64,000 nucleotides of DNA from Taudactylus pleione (Eukaryota; Chordata; Amphibia; Anura; Myobatrachidae). The stretch's first letter is position 1, and each line of letters opens with the position of its first letter. Location: contig JAUIMM010000200.1 in NCBI GenBank assembly GCA_031769625.1, forward strand, positions 51,792,001 to 51,856,000, in the 5' to 3' direction. The notes below the pieces were generated by a model. That model was not told the origin of the DNA, did not search any database, and saw only the letters and a program-made list of their open reading frames with translations. A program made the translations under genes and the position numbers. This document shows positions 22,149 to 34,950 of the stretch, piece by piece.

Positions 22149-22169
22149 TATATATATATATATATATAT
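22149..22169. repeat. (TA)n tract at the palindrome axis, left side
   Basis: TATATATA run immediately outside the central hAT; its partner is 34953-34984. Removing the hAT would leave one continuous AT tract at the symmetry axis. Confidence 0.9.
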
Positions 22170-22329
22170 TAGGGGTGAGAGGGTTCGGATTTCTGAAATC
22201 CGAACCCCCCCGAGCCCCCCGGATCCGAGGCCAATCCGAGTCAGGCTCAACTTTTCCCGCCTGACTCGGATCTGAAATCGAGGCAAAACGTCATCATCCC
22301 GACTTCCGGGTCTCGCGGGTTTTGGATTC

Positions 22330-22338
22330 TATATAAGG
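22330..22338 (+). promoter_or_regulatory. Candidate TATA box of hAT transposase promoter (central copy)
   Basis: TATATAAGG followed by TTGGCGCCATTTTCTCACTC, the same arrangement as in the other two copies; about 550 bp upstream of the transposase start. Confidence 0.55.
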
Positions 22339-24231
22339 TACCCACGTTGGCGCCATTTTCTCACTCGGCTGTGGACAGTGAAGAAGGAGGGTGGGAATTA
22401 GGGCTGGCTGGGCTGTGTAGTGTAGTGTAGTGCAGTGTAGTGTTGTGCTGTGCTGCACTGTGCTGCTGTTGTCCATAGGGGCTGTGTCCACTCCTCCAAA
22501 GTCCATAGGGGCTGGCTGTGTTGTGCTGTGCTGCTGTTGTCCATAGGGGCTGTGTCCACTCCTCCAAAGTCCATAGGGGCTGACTGTACTGTGTTGTGCA
22601 GTCAGTTGTCCATAGGGCTGTGTCCACTCCAAAGTCCTGTGCAGTGTCCCAGTCCTAAAGGGGTGCTGTAGTGTTGTCCAGGGGGTGCTCTGCCCATCAG
22701 GGGTGCTCCCCCCAAGTGCAAAACAAAATATTTTTTCTGTTTTTGTGCCCCATAAGTAAAGAGCCGGCTGCTCATTTCTTAAAGGGTGGTGTAATCCACA
22801 AAGTGCACTAGTCTCCAACAAAAATAAAAAATTATTTTCTGTGTTTGTGTGCGCCTTAGCCGCACGTATATATCAATATAACATAAATGGAGGACCAAAC
22901 TTTCTCCGATAAAAATAAAATAGGGAAAGATCAAGAACCACTTCCTCCTAGTGCTGAAGCTGCTGCCACTAGTCATGACATAGACGATAACATGCCATCA
23001 ACATCGTCTGCCAAGGCCGATGCCCAATGTCATAGTAGAGGGCACATACAATCCCAAATTACAAAGTTCAGGAAAATGACCTTAAAAAACAAACATTTAA
23101 ATCATCTGAGGAGAAACGTAAACTTGCCAATATGCCATTTACGACACGGAGTGACAAGGAATGGCTAAGGTCTTTCCCTATGTTCATGACTAGTGCTTCA
23201 GCTTCACATTACGATGGAAGCCCTCCTCCCGCTAAAAAAATCAAACGAGTTAAGCTGGCAAAAGCACAGCGAAGAACTGTGCGTTCTAAGAAGATATCAC
23301 AAATCCCCAAGGAGAGTCCAAGTGTGGTGGCGGTTGCGATGCCTGACCTTCCCAGCACTGGACGGGAAGAGGTGGCTCTTTCCACCATTTGCACGCCCCC
23401 TGCAAGTGCTGAAAGGAGCACCCACAGTCCACTTGCTGATATGCAAATTGAAGATGTCACTGTTGAAGTACAACAGGATGAGGATACTGGTGTAGCTGGC
23501 GCTGAGGAGGAAGTTGGCAAGGAGGATTCTGATGGTGATGTGGTTTGTTTAAATCAGGCTCTGGGGGAGACAGTTGTTATCCGTGGGATGAAAAACCCAT
23601 CACGGTCATGCCTGGGCAGAGGACCAAACATTCCACCTCTTTGGTCTGGCAATATTTATATCCAATTCCGGACAAAAACTGTCTTGCCATATGTACCATA
23701 TGTAAAGGTGAAATAAGTAGGGGTAGGGACGTTAACCACCTAGGAACATCCTCCCTTATACGGCACCTGCAGCGCGTTCATAAAAAGTTACTGTCAAGTT
23801 CAGAAACTTTGGCTAAGACCGTAAGCAGTCCTGGGACACCTAAATCCCGTTGTCCTGTTGTATCCAAGCGCCTGCAAACCACACCGTCAACTCCCTCCTC
23901 ATCAATTTCCTCCTTAGTCAGGATCGGAAGTAGTCCTGCAGGCCATGTCACTGACATGACTGACTCTCCTATCTGGGATTCCACCGGAGGATCCTGCATT
24001 GCTACACCTACTGCTGCCGCTGCTGCTGTTGCTGCTGCTGGGAGTCGTTCATCATCCCAGAGAGGAAGTAGGAACACCACAACTTTTTTTTTTTTAAACA
24101 TTTTATTTATTAAAGCAATACATATTATCAAACAGTATACAAAATAGTCAAGAAAATGATAATAAATGTTAGTACAAGTTGTGTCTTTTCCGAAGTACAT
24201 TAAATAAATCAAGTATTGCATAACAAACATT

Positions 24232-24780
24232 GGGCCTGATTCAGACCCACTCGCGAGCGGCTGTCCGCTCGCAAGTGGGTCGATGTTATGGACTGAGCAT
24301 GCGCACGATGGAGGGAGCTCCGTCGTGCGCATGCGCCAGACGCGACGAGCGAAGGAAAGTCCTTCGCTCGTTGTGTCCGATCAAAGGGGGCGTGCTGTCA
24401 ATGTTGATTGACAGCACGCCCCCTTTGGTGGGCGTGCCAGGGGCGTGCCTCGCTGACGGGGGCGTTCCCACGGGAACGCCTCCCGTCAAAAGCCGGCCCA
24501 CTGACATCACTAGTGATGTCAGTGGGAGTGATTTTGGCTCTGATAGAGCCAAAATCACTCCGGAGCTTGCGGTTGAAAACCTCAACAGCAGGCTCCGGCT
24601 CGCAATTTCGATGGTCGCGATGGTCTCGACCATCGCGACCATCACAATGCACGCTCGTATAGCCTGTGGATGGTGACCCACAGCTATACGAGCGTCCAGG
24701 AGGACGCTCCATGAAAATGGAGCCCGGCCCTCATTCAGAGCGTGTGCTCTGCTCAGAGCGTACGGCTCTGAATGAGGGCC
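24232..24780 (-). mobile_element. 549-bp hairpin-chain element, copy 2 (in LINE 3' region)
   Basis: Opposite orientation to copies 1 and 3: starts GGGCCTGATTCAGACCC and ends CTGAATGAGGGCC. Flanked by the 3-bp duplication ATT (24229-24231 and 24781-24783). Exactly 549 bp. Inserted in the untranslated 3' part of the LINE, so it is younger than the LINE. Confidence 0.88.
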
Positions 24781-24982
24781 ATTGTTTTTGACAGTTAACC
24801 TTCATGAAAAGGGAAACATATTGAACAGACAGTGCAACAAGCGAAAATACAAAGAAATACATTTCAAAAAAGAAATATAACAAAAGATGTCTTTGTTAGC
24901 TCACCTATTTCCACCCCCACTTTTCCTCCTCGTGTAGTACCCTTGAAAATTATGTCTATAAACTAATAACTATAATCCAGAT

Positions 24983-27900
24983 TCACAAAACAATTGGAGG
25001 ATCATTATCTACCATACGCTGCATGAACCATATAGTATTTGAAAACGAGTTACGTATCTGTGTTTTAACAGCTGTAGAAAGGGTTACAATGTAACTCTCC
25101 CAAACTGCAAAGAAATGTTCAACCTGTGCCTCCTTTTCCAGAGTAGCTCCCACCCACTCCATTCTAAAGAGATAGAAAAGTTTAGCTTTGAAAAGACTCA
25201 TGGAAGGTGGTTCCGGGTTAATCCAGCTCTGCAGGATGGATTTCCTTGCCGCAGCACTCACTGCCAACAATAGTTTACGGCTTCCTCTTGTTATACGTAG
25301 ATCATTAGAAATAATCCCAAACGGTGCCCACTCTGGGACTTAGAGGTAAATAATTGATTAAATGTGTTACTGAATATGCACGAACATCAATCCAAAATTT
25401 ACGTATTATAGGGCAATCCCATAGGCAGTGTTTTAGGTCTGCTCGGGGATTTCTACATTTAAAACAATGATGCGAATCAGATAAACCAATCAAAAATCTC
25501 CTGTGTGGGGAAAGATACGTTCTGTGTAATATGTTAATTAACATTTCCGTATACATAACGGAAGGGAATGATCTGCAGGCTTTGTAATGTGCGTCTAGCA
25601 ATTCATCCACCCGCAGACTCGGAACCTGAGAGGTCTAAACCACTATTCCTCTCTGAGATTTGGTGTGATCTAACGAGCTTCGAAGCTAGTTATAAGCTGA
25701 AGAAATTGCCCCTTTATTCTGAGATTGTTGCCTCAACATCACATCGAGTAAATTATCCCAGTCAGCAGAAGAAAAACGTCTCTATACCATACTAACATAG
25801 TGCTGTGCCAGTAAAAATGCTACAGGGTATCCAGTTGTCACTGGATATTTTTCAGACATCTCCTGGAACGTGAGGGGTCGGTGGGTCTCCAAATTTACCA
25901 TGCATCCTATATTGGTCACTCCGCCTACTCTCCAAATACTAAAAGGGTAACCAGCTTGCCCTTCCTGAAAATCTGGATTTGATATCAATGGGAGAAACAA
26001 TGTACTATGAGCGTTCAAATTATATTTATGGCGTGTGATGCACCATAATTTTCTGACAGACCACAGTAAGGGGTTATCTCGATATTGGGGTAAAATTTCT
26101 TGATCATATAAATGCAAGAAAGATATTAGATCGCCCCCCTGAAGAAATTCCCTCTCCAGAGATGTGACTGCATAGTTATCATGACAATGCAGCCAATCCT
26201 TGAGATATCTAAGATGGGCCGCCTGGCAATACAACTGGACATCTGGAAAGTTAATTCCCCCATTAGTTACAGTTTGTTGCAGCTTTATAAGCCCAATACG
26301 GGGACGCTTACCCCTCCATATGAACTTCCGAAATAGGAAATTAAGTTGTTGTGTGTCTTTAGGTGTTAACATCAAAGGTAAGACTTGGATCAAATATAAC
26401 AATCTAGGGAATGACACCATCTTGATTAAATTTGCCCTGCCTGTATAAGATAGTGGCAGTATTTCCCAGCCCTCCAGCTCACCAGACACCCCCCGGATAG
26501 TAGACGTGTAGTTTAGCTCGTACAAAAGACTTGGCTTCCGTGGTATAACAATACCTAACTAAGTTATAAAGTCCGATCTCCATTTCAGTTCAGCTTCCCC
26601 CAAACCATTTATCAAAAAGTTTCCGGAGCCCAGTCTAAGTGCTACCGACTTTGACCAATTAACTTGGAATCCTGAGCAGTCTCCAAATTGCTTTAAAATA
26701 TGAAATATTTTAGGTAGTGATTCCGTTGGGTTTGATATATAAATCAGAATATCATCTGCAAAGGCGGTGAGTTTTATTTCTTTATTTCCTATTTTGATCC
26801 CATGAAATTCTAAGTCATTTTGAAAAAGACGTAGCAAGGGATCTAATGCCAAATTAAATAGAATTGGAGACAGGGGACAACCCTGACGAGTTCCTCGAAA
26901 CATAGTAATTGTCTCACTGTTGTGGCCGTTAATTTGTAGGGTGGTGGTTGGCGAGGCATATAGGTACTGAATTAGGTCAATAAACAAAGAGGGAAAATTT
27001 CTAGCTTTAAGCACCGAGTATAGATGTGGCCAAAGAACTGTGTCGAAAGCTTTTGTTGTGTCTAAACTCAATAATATATTTTTAGAAGCAGGTGTTTGTG
27101 AAGAGGCAATTGTTGCCGCTATGGCTGAGCGTATGCCTTTAACAGAGTGTGTGTTTTGCACAAATCCTAGTTGATGTACTGTTAGTATTTGGGGAAGTAT
27201 GTTTTGCAATCGGTCTGCCATAAGTTTTGCAAATATTTTTATATCCGAATTAAGTAACGTTATTGGTCTATATGTATCTATTTCCTGAGGGTTTCGACTG
27301 GGCTTGGGGATCAAAATAGTATAAGCCGAGTTAAAATAGGGAAAGGGTGTATGGTTCTGCAAGATATTATTGAATAGCTCTACTAAAGTAGGGGCTATAT
27401 GTGGTTGGAGTATCTTGTAAAACTCTTTTGACAACCCATCCGGGCCCGGGGACTTATGGAGATGTAGGTGAGAAATAGCCGAACTAACTTCTGAAAGAGT
27501 AACTGGCAGACTGAGCGACTCAGACTGCTGTACGGATAAGCTAGGTAAATGCGCTTCTTGCATTAGTCGGCTATGATGCTCTGCATCAAACGGAAGAGTT
27601 GAATATAGGGTACTAAAATAACTGTCAAACTGTTCCAGGATGCTCCTGGAATCAGTCAATATTTGATTAGTTTGGGGGTGACGTATCGCCGTTATATATC
27701 GTTTATATGTCTTACTTTTGGACATTGTTGCTAAGAGTCGGCCAGTCTTATTGCCCCATTTATAATATTTAAATTTAGAGAAAACTGAATTCCGTTGAGC
27801 TTGTGACAATAAAAAGTCATTTAATAACTGTTGGGCTTCGGTGTATCTAGCTAACGTCTCATCACATGGGTTAGCCATATGATTTTGTAAGGCCAAATTC

Positions 27901-28905
27901 AATGAGTTATGCAGTGCGAAGTAGTCAGCATTTGACTTTTTTTTTAATCAAGATACATAGTCTATAATGTGGCCTCTTAGGACGGTTTTTGAGGTGCCCC
28001 AGAATAAAGTAGGAGTATCCCAGTGTTCTATGTTGTCATCTACAAACAACATCCATTTATCAGTCAGAAATTGTTTGAAATCAGCTGAATTGTACAAATA
28101 ACTGGGAAAGCGCCATCCTCTCTGTCCCCCCGCCTGCTGCATTCTTTCCAAGGTCACTGACACAGGAGCATGGTCTGAAACAATAATATTCAAAAGATCC
28201 GTTTCTCCCACCCGTGTAACCAAGGAGTCAGATAGTAAGATTGAGATCTATTCTAGACCAGGACTTATGAACCCCCGAGTGGAACGTAAAAGATTTATCA
28301 GTTGGATTGAGAAGGCGCCAAATGTCAGTGAGCTGGAGGGCTGAGCGGAGGAGCTGAATCTGTTTCCAAACTGGAGAGTTCGGATTACGTGGGACAGGTT
28401 GTTTATCTATAAAGGGATTATCTACTAAATTAAAGTCACCACCCATAATGATAGGATAGTTGTTCCTTTGAGCCAAGAAATGAGTAAAATCCTGTAGGAA
28501 TTCGGAAGTTGCAACATTAGGAGCGTAAATATTAATTAAAGTATATTTGAAACCCCAGATTTCTACATCTAATAGAAGATATCTACCATTAGGATCTGAT
28601 ACAGTATTTAAAATGGTGTATTGAAGATCTCTATGGAATAAAATCGCCACTCCCCTAGCTTTCCGTTGGTAGTCCGCTGAAATACATTGATCCAGCCAAG
28701 GAGCCTTTAGGGACGATGCACCTCCCGCCAGCCAGTGTGTTTCCTGAAGAAACATTACTTGTGGGCGAAGTTTTTTAAGATGAAAGACCACTTTTTTACG
28801 TTTGATGGGAGAGTTAAGACCCCCCACGTTCCAAGAAACTATCCCAAAATATTTGTCAGAGTGAGAGGACAGAACTCTAGGGTTTGTTATAGCTGCATTA
28901 GCCAA
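24983..28905 (-). pseudogene. LINE ORF2 (endonuclease + reverse transcriptase), broken
   Basis: The N-terminal apurinic-type endonuclease starts at 28905 with GIVSWNVGGLNSPIKRKKV, FLQETHW, IMGGDFNLV and, after a frame break near 28225, SDHAPV. A second break occurs near 27945 at an A-run. The reverse transcriptase (27902-26559) has SPGPDGLSKEFYK, YRPITLLN, LSLDTTKAFDTV, RGTRQGCPLSP and the catalytic AFADDILIY. Further pieces at 26525-25782 and 25610-25305 carry GGINFPDVQLYCQAAHLRYL and a C-terminal zinc knuckle (CFKCRNP...HCLWDC). The domain order and motifs are those of the L1 clade. At least four frame breaks make it inactive. Confidence 0.92.
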
Positions 28906-29301
28906 TACCCTGACGTGGATGGACGTGTTGACTCAGAGACATCATAAAAATCACCTCCTCCCCGTCCCAGCAAGCAGGGAGGTTCAGGTGTGTGTACATT
29001 CTGCAGTTTAAGCAGGATAATCTCAGCATAAGGGGGGGAAGGCTAGCCAGACACCTTTGTAGACTAACTTAAAAAACATACATTGCTTTATCCATCTTTT
29101 TCTCAAATTTTCCATTATTATCCAAAACCAAGCAAGCACCAATAAACACATTGGCGGTCGCAGAACATAACTTGAAAGAAATTGTTTATATTTATTCTCT
29201 ATCATATTCCAGATTTGTGAAAATAACAAATCCCAAGTATCTTATTATAGTACAGATACATTGAATCTATGAACTACACCAGGTAAATTAGATAAGTTCA
29301 A

Positions 29302-30231
29302 TCAATCGTGTGGAGGACTGTCTTGTCGTCTGAACATACGTGAGACATGTTCTTTTGCTTTATTCGAATCGGTAAAGAACAATGTACGGCCATTATTTTG
29401 GAATCTGAGTTTTGCTGGATACATTAAGGCAAAACGTGTGTTATGATCATGTAATATCTTACAGACCTCTGAAAACTCTCTACGTTTCTGAGCAACAGAT
29501 GCCGAAAAATCTTGAAATATCAAGATACGATCCCCATTATCTAGCAATTGAGAAATTTTGCGATAAGCACATAAGATGTGTTCCTTCATCCTATAGTCTA
29601 GGAATCTCGCTATAACTGGTCTGGGCCTGCCCGCTGCATCCTGCCTTTCTGGGCCAATTCGATGGGCCCTGTCAATATGAGAAAGCAACGTGGCGTCTGA
29701 GATGTCAAGTGCTCCTATCACTGAAGTAAGAATGTATTCCGACAGCTGTGAGTCTCGGATTGTTTCCGGAATTCCAATAAACTGGAGATTATTTCTCCTG
29801 TGTCTATTCTCCAGATCATCTATTTTGGCCTGCATGGCTTGAACGGAATTTGTTAATGTATCTGAGGAATTTTGGAGCGTATGAGTCTGATCTTCTGTAT
29901 CACTCACCCTTTGCTCCAGTGTGTTAATTCTAGTTGTGTTGGCTTCTATTTTAGTAAGAGCCGTATCAAATGATGTTTGAATGTTTTCAAGTTTTTTTTC
30001 AATTTTTTCTATTTGGGGCATTATCAGTTTGGAAATCTCCTGAACCATTTCCGTAATTGATGGGTGACCACAAGGAGCATCATCGTTAGAAATACTAGCC
30101 GATGATTAATCCCCAGTAGGGGAGGGCGGCGGCTGGGATTTCCCAGTGGATTTGCCAGATCTATTCATTCTGGTATTTGTATTAGATTGGGAAGTTTTGT
30201 TTGAAGTATTCTTATGGACGTATTTGTCCAT
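29302..30231 (-). pseudogene. LINE ORF1 (RNA-binding protein), one premature stop
   Basis: The probable start at 30231 (MDKYVHKNTSNKTSQ) is followed after about 41 codons by an in-frame TAA at 30106-30108; downstream the frame is open for 248 codons from 30045. A coiled-coil section (VQEISKLIMPQIEKIEKKLE, IEANTTRINTLEQRVSD) precedes DDLENRHRRNNLQFIGIPE, the start of the RNA-recognition domain of L1 ORF1p. The C-terminal domain contains the PRPVIARF-type segment and KLRFQNNGRTLFF. It would coat LINE RNA. The single stop makes it the least damaged LINE gene here. Confidence 0.88.
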
Positions 30232-30661
30232 ATCCAAGCACAAAGAAACAAGACAGTAAAAGTTATAATTGTCCGGCGTAGCCAATACAGTATTTGGCTA
30301 TAGTTATCTTAAAGGGCTGATAGACTCACAATGCAATAATTAAGAGGTTGAAGCCACTCGGATTTGTACAATACAACTATAACCATAGTGATAGCATTGT
30401 TTGTTAGTTTAGATTGTATCATACACAGTTTTGACAGTAGCATATGTACGGTCACTTTATAGAATGAACACAAAAATTATAATAAGTTGGCACAGTATAG
30501 TGTGTTTAAAAATAAAACCACATATAGAGCACTATTGCCATTCAACCACACAATAGCGGTAACACAGTGATCATATAGTGAGGGAAAAAAAAATAAAAAA
30601 ATAAGTAAATGAAATAACCAAAAGCAGAAAACTTCTGATCTCTGACGATAATAAGAGCTTA

Positions 30662-31210
30662 GGCCCTCATTCAGAGCCGTACGCTCTGAGCAGAGTGCAC
30701 GCTCTGCATGAGGGCCGGGCTCCATTTTCATGGAGCGTCCTCCTGGACGCTCGTATAGCTGTGGGTCACCACCCACAGGCTATACGAGCGTGCATTTTGA
30801 TGGCCGCGATGGTCGTGACCATCGCGACCATCGAAATTGCGAGCCGGAGCCTGCGGTTGAGGTTTTCAACCGCAAGCTCCGGAGTGATTTTGGCTCTATC
30901 AGAGCCAAAATCACTCCCACTGACATCACTAGTGATGTCAGTGGGCCGGCTTCTGACGGGAGGCGTTCCCGTGGGAACGCCCCCGTCAGGGAGGCACGCC
31001 CCCGGCACGCCCACCAAAGGGGGCGTGCTGTCAATCAACATTGACAGCACGCCCCCTTTGATCGGACACAACGAGCGAAGGAAAGTCCTTCGCTCGTCGT
31101 GTCTGGCGCATGCGCACGACGGAGCTCCCTCCGTCGTGCGCATGCTCAGTGCAGACCATCGACCCACTTGCGAGCGGACAGCCGCTCGCGAGTGGGTCTG
31201 AATCAGGCCC
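30662..31210 (+). mobile_element. 549-bp hairpin-chain element, copy 3 (in LINE 5' leader)
   Basis: Ends GGCCCTCATTCAGAGCC and TCTGAATCAGGCCC, duplication TTA (30659-30661 and 31211-31213). Stems traced in order: 30662-30716 terminal hairpin; 30719-30736; 30735-30750; 30749-30789; 30799-30832; 30844-30882; 30882-30916 (perfect, short loop); 30916-30945 (perfect 30-bp palindrome centred on ACTAGT); 30952-30988; 31015-31060; 31065-31103; 31108-31145; 31161-31198. Hardly any base lies outside a stem or its loop. Confidence 0.9.
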
Positions 31211-31213
31211 TTA

Positions 31214-32531
31214 GTACTGTAAATAATGGTGACTTCACGAATTATGATGAAGAAACACTGATACTAATCAATCACTTGATGTCAGTGGGCTAGAAAAATT
31301 GAAACTACCATATAATAGCAGTCAACGATTCAACCTTAACCCATTGCAACCTGTACGTAATTATACAAGTATCACAGAAAAGCAAATAATGCAGTGTATT
31401 TTAGCATCAGGAAAACACACCGCAATTGTAAAATTTCTCCACTAGGTGGAGACAAAGTCAAAGAGATTGAAATATTCAGCGTGTTGAATGTTTTCAACAA
31501 AACGCTGTGGGGAAAGTGGTAATACGGGGGTGGGGGGATTTAAGGAAGTCAATGTCAGGGGGCACAAACAGATGACAGGACTGGTCACCGCTAATACTCT
31601 AAGCCAGGGCAGTCAGTGGTCTACACCACAGGCTTAGGCTACCAGAGTCACCCAGACAGGCAAGTCAGAGCGCTGGGCAGCGTATGCAGTACCTGACCCC
31701 CGACCTCAGCAGCAGTCTCCGGAACGACTCCCAGCAGCTCAGCAGGATGGCAGAGGCGCAATGGCTCCACAGCCCTCCACAGCCCCCTTAACAAGGCTGA
31801 TGACTCAGAGGACTGGCCCCCGCAGCGTCGCAGCAGCCCGGGGCAGCGGTGATCACTTTGCAGGTAATAAGCCGATCTTCCTCTTCAGCGGCTAGCGCTT
31901 CAGGCAAGGGCAGCCGAGAGGGGCCACTTCCAGCGTCCGCAGCCTCTGTGAGCAGACGGCAGCACCATCCCCGCCTGTGAGCATATAAGATGCAGCCCGG
32001 CAGGTCCACAGTGAGCGTCGGCAGCAGGCACACACGGCAGTAATCAGCCACCGAGTCAGCAACAGACAATGCCTCCCTCGTGGGCTAGGGGTAGTAGGTC
32101 ACACAAGGCCCGCTGGGAATATGCGGCGCTCGTCCGCGCAGAAGGTCCCGTCGGCTCCAAGAGGTCCCCGTGAACTCCGGTTAGTCTCTTGCGAATGCCG
32201 AGTCCTCAACAAACCAATGGGTAGCAGGTAGGAGACTCCTGTATCGGTAATGGCACACACGAGAAAAACTTTTAGCAGTCAGGGTGTGTTCGCGCCAAAT
32301 AATCTTTTGGCGGTCATGCAGGCCATCAACCTAATGGCTGGATTCCGGGGAAATATGTTAGGCTCCCTGGCAATACAGGTATCCCTGGATTCCTCAGGTG
32401 AAGGGGAACACTGTGGTAAACACAGCTGGTCTCAATCCTGTGTTTTATGCGCTGATTTCTCAGGATTCAATACCCGCCACAGGGAGCCAGATTAAAACGC
32501 GGCCATACCAGATGCCCCGCCCACCGGAACA
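31214..32531 (-). other. LINE 5' leader region, no ORF
   Basis: GC-richer sequence between ORF1 and the LINE 5' end, rich in CAGCAG and GGCAG words. No protein resemblance. By position it would hold the internal promoter of the LINE. Confidence 0.5.
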
Positions 32532-34950
32532 AACACCACTACTTTTACTAAACAATTGACCCTTCAACAGTCCTTAGCGAGGAGGATGAAGTACGACAGC
32601 AGTCATCCTGAAGCAAAACGTATAACTGAGGCCTTGACTGCTATGTTGATGTTAGACGTGCATCCGGCATCCACCATTAGTGCAGTGGGATTTAGACAAT
32701 TGATGGAGGTAGTGTGTCCCCGGTTCCAAATCCCGTCTAGATTCCACTTCACTAGGCAGGCGATACCGAGACTGTACAGAAAAAGTGTCCTCAGTGTCCT
32801 GAAAAATGCGGTTGTACACAATGTCCACTTAACCACGGACATGTGGACAAGTGGAACAGGGCAGACTAAGGACTATATGACTGTGACAGCCCACTGGGTA
32901 GATGTATCACCTTATGCAGCAACAACAGCAGCGTCACCAGTAGCAGCATCTCAGAAACGCCAGCTTGTTCCAAGGCAGGCTACGCTGTGTATCACCGGTT
33001 TCAGTAAGATGCACACCGCCGACAACCTCTTAGAGAAATTGAGGGAAATCATCGCCCAGTGGCTTACCCCACTTAGACTCTCCTGGGGATTTGTGATATC
33101 TGACAATGCCACCAATATTGTGCGGGCATTACATCTGGGCAAATTCCAGCATGTCCCATGTTTTGCTCACACAATAAACTTGGTGGTGCACAATTTTCTG
33201 AAAAGCGACAGGGGCGTGCAGGAGACGCTTTGGGTGGCCTGAAAAATTTCTGGCCACTTTCGCCATTCAGTGACTGTGTGCCAAAGACTGGAGCACCAGC
33301 AAACACTCTTGAACCTGCCCCGCCATCACCTGAAGCAAGAGGTTGTGACGCGGTGGAACTCAACCTTCTATATGCTTCAGAGGATGGAGGAGCAGCAAAA
33401 GGCCATTCAAGCCTATACATCCACCTATGACATAGGCAAAGTAGGGGGTATGCACCTGACTCAAGCGCAGTGGAGAATGATTTCTGTGTTGTGCAAGGTT
33501 CTCCAGCCCTTCGAACTTGCCACACGTGAAGTTAGTTCAGACACTGCCAGCTTGAGTCAGGTCATTCCCCTCATCAGGCTTTTGCAGAAGCAGCTGGAGA
33601 AAGTAAAGGAGGAGCTAAGACAGAAAGATTCCGCTCGGCATGTGGGACTTGTGGATGAAGCCCTTCATTCGCTTTGCAAGGATTCAAGGGTGGTCAATCT
33701 GTTGAAATCAGACCACTACATTTTGGCCACCGTGCTCGATCCTAGGTTTAAAGCCTATGTGGTGTCTCTCTTTCCAGCCGACACAAGCCTTCTTCATTTT
33801 CTCCCGCAACTGGGGCTGCCAGGAAACAACTTAGGTATCCTAAGCAACCCGCTGGCGGTGATGCAGGGCAGGCAGGACCAAGTTTGGACATCTGGTCCGG
33901 ACTGATGGACCTGGCAACAATTTCTGACATGTCTACTTAACCTGCATATGATACTGTCACCATTGACAGAATGGTGGAGGATTACATCGGTGACAGCATC
34001 CAAGTAGGCATGTCAGACAGTCTGTACCTGTACTGGCAGGAAAAAGAGGCAACTTGGAGGCCCCTGTACAAACTGGCTCTATTTTACCTGAGTTGCCCCC
34101 CCTCCAGTGTGTACTCCGAAAGAGTGTTTAGTGCAGCCGGGAACCTTGTCAGCGAAAGGTGTAGGAGGTTGCTTCCACAAAATGTGGAGAAGATGATGTT
34201 CATAAAAATGAATTATCAACTCTTCCAGGGAGACCAGCCTCCAGAATGTACAGAGGGACCTGTGGTAGTGGATTCCAGCGGGGACGAATTAATACTCTGT
34301 GAGGATGAGGATGTACACAACACTGAAGAGGGTGAGGAATCGATGGATGAGGAGGATGAGGACGACATAGAGCCAGTTTGTGCAGGGACAGATTAATTGC
34401 CAGTTTGTTTTGTGGGGGCCCAAACGAACCAATCATTTCAGCCACAGTCGTGTGGCAGATCCTGGCGCTGAAATGATTGGTTTGCTAAAGTGTGCATGTC
34501 CTGTTTATACAACATAAGGGTGGGTGGGAGGGCCCAAGGACAATTCCATCTTGCACCTCTTTTTTTTCTTGGCATTATGTACTATTTGGGGCCTAGTTTT
34601 TCAAACTGCCATCCTGTCTGCCACTGCAGTGTCACTCCTAGATGGGCCACGTGTTTGTGCCGCCCACTCGTATCGCTTACCATAGTCATCCAGCTACCTC
34701 GGTGCAACCTTTTGGACATAAAAACACTATTGTGAGGTGTTCAAAATAGACTGGAAATGAGTGGAAATTAAGGTTATTGAGGTTAATAATAGCATAGGAG
34801 CAGAAAATCCCACAAATTCTGTGATTTTAGCTGTTTTTATGTTTTGTAAAAAAAAAAATACAGATCCAAAACCAATCCAGATCCAAAACATGAAGAAAGA
34901 TCCAGATCCAAAACCAAAACACAAATAATGGAAAGTGGCCGGTGCACACC

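Larger units (their letters stand above)
1..22169 (+). repeat. Left arm of giant inverted repeat (palindrome)
   Basis: Read in reverse complement, this stretch reappears at 34953-61833 in the same order: split 78-bp array, minisatellite hAT, miniature elements, L2-like tail, GC-rich block, Tc1, hairpin block, (AT)n. Position 1 pairs with about 61833 and 22169 with about 34953. Aligned segments differ by only a few percent by eye; for example about 370 bp around 6534-6905 are essentially identical to 44510-44883. Insertions found only in this arm are 8887-9435, 10158-15561 and 17236-17633. The arm continues beyond the left edge of the window, so its true length is unknown. Confidence 0.95.
24084..32531 (-). 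mobile_element. L1-type LINE nested in the central hAT
   Basis: The insertion reads from a 5' end at about 32531 to a poly-A tail (T run at about 24083-24095). The duplicated target AACACCAC-A/T-AC is present at 24073-24083 and 32532-32542. It is organised as GC-rich 5' leader (about 30232-32531), ORF1, ORF2 and a 3' region. Two 549-bp hairpin elements are inserted in it (24232-24780 and 30662-31210). All reading frames are damaged, so it is a dead copy. Confidence 0.9.
22887..34396 (+). pseudogene. hAT transposase (central copy), frameshifted and split by a LINE
   Basis: Starts MEDQTFSDKNKIGKDQEP at 22887. The frame shifts near 23130 and again near 23600, and the BED finger region survives in pieces (ICTICKGEISRG at about 23700, SLIRHLQRVHK at about 23770). 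The gene is interrupted at about 24083 by the LINE and resumes at 32532 (TLQQSLARRMKYDSS). A CGA-to-TGA change gives a stop at about 33239-33241 (TLWVA then stop, where the intact copy has R), typical CpG decay. A small deletion follows near 33790, and a stop occurs near 33940. The C-terminal hAT dimerisation region (YLYWQEKEATWRPLYKLALF, SSVYSERVFSAAG) and acidic tail end at 34396. Non-functional. Confidence 0.92.

Noticed and set aside
24230..24712. Overlapping 84- to 168-codon frames on both strands inside the hairpin elements (also 8955-9446, 30695-31201)
   Set aside because: The elements are palindromic, so the same peptides appear on both strands; stem conservation rather than coding explains them.
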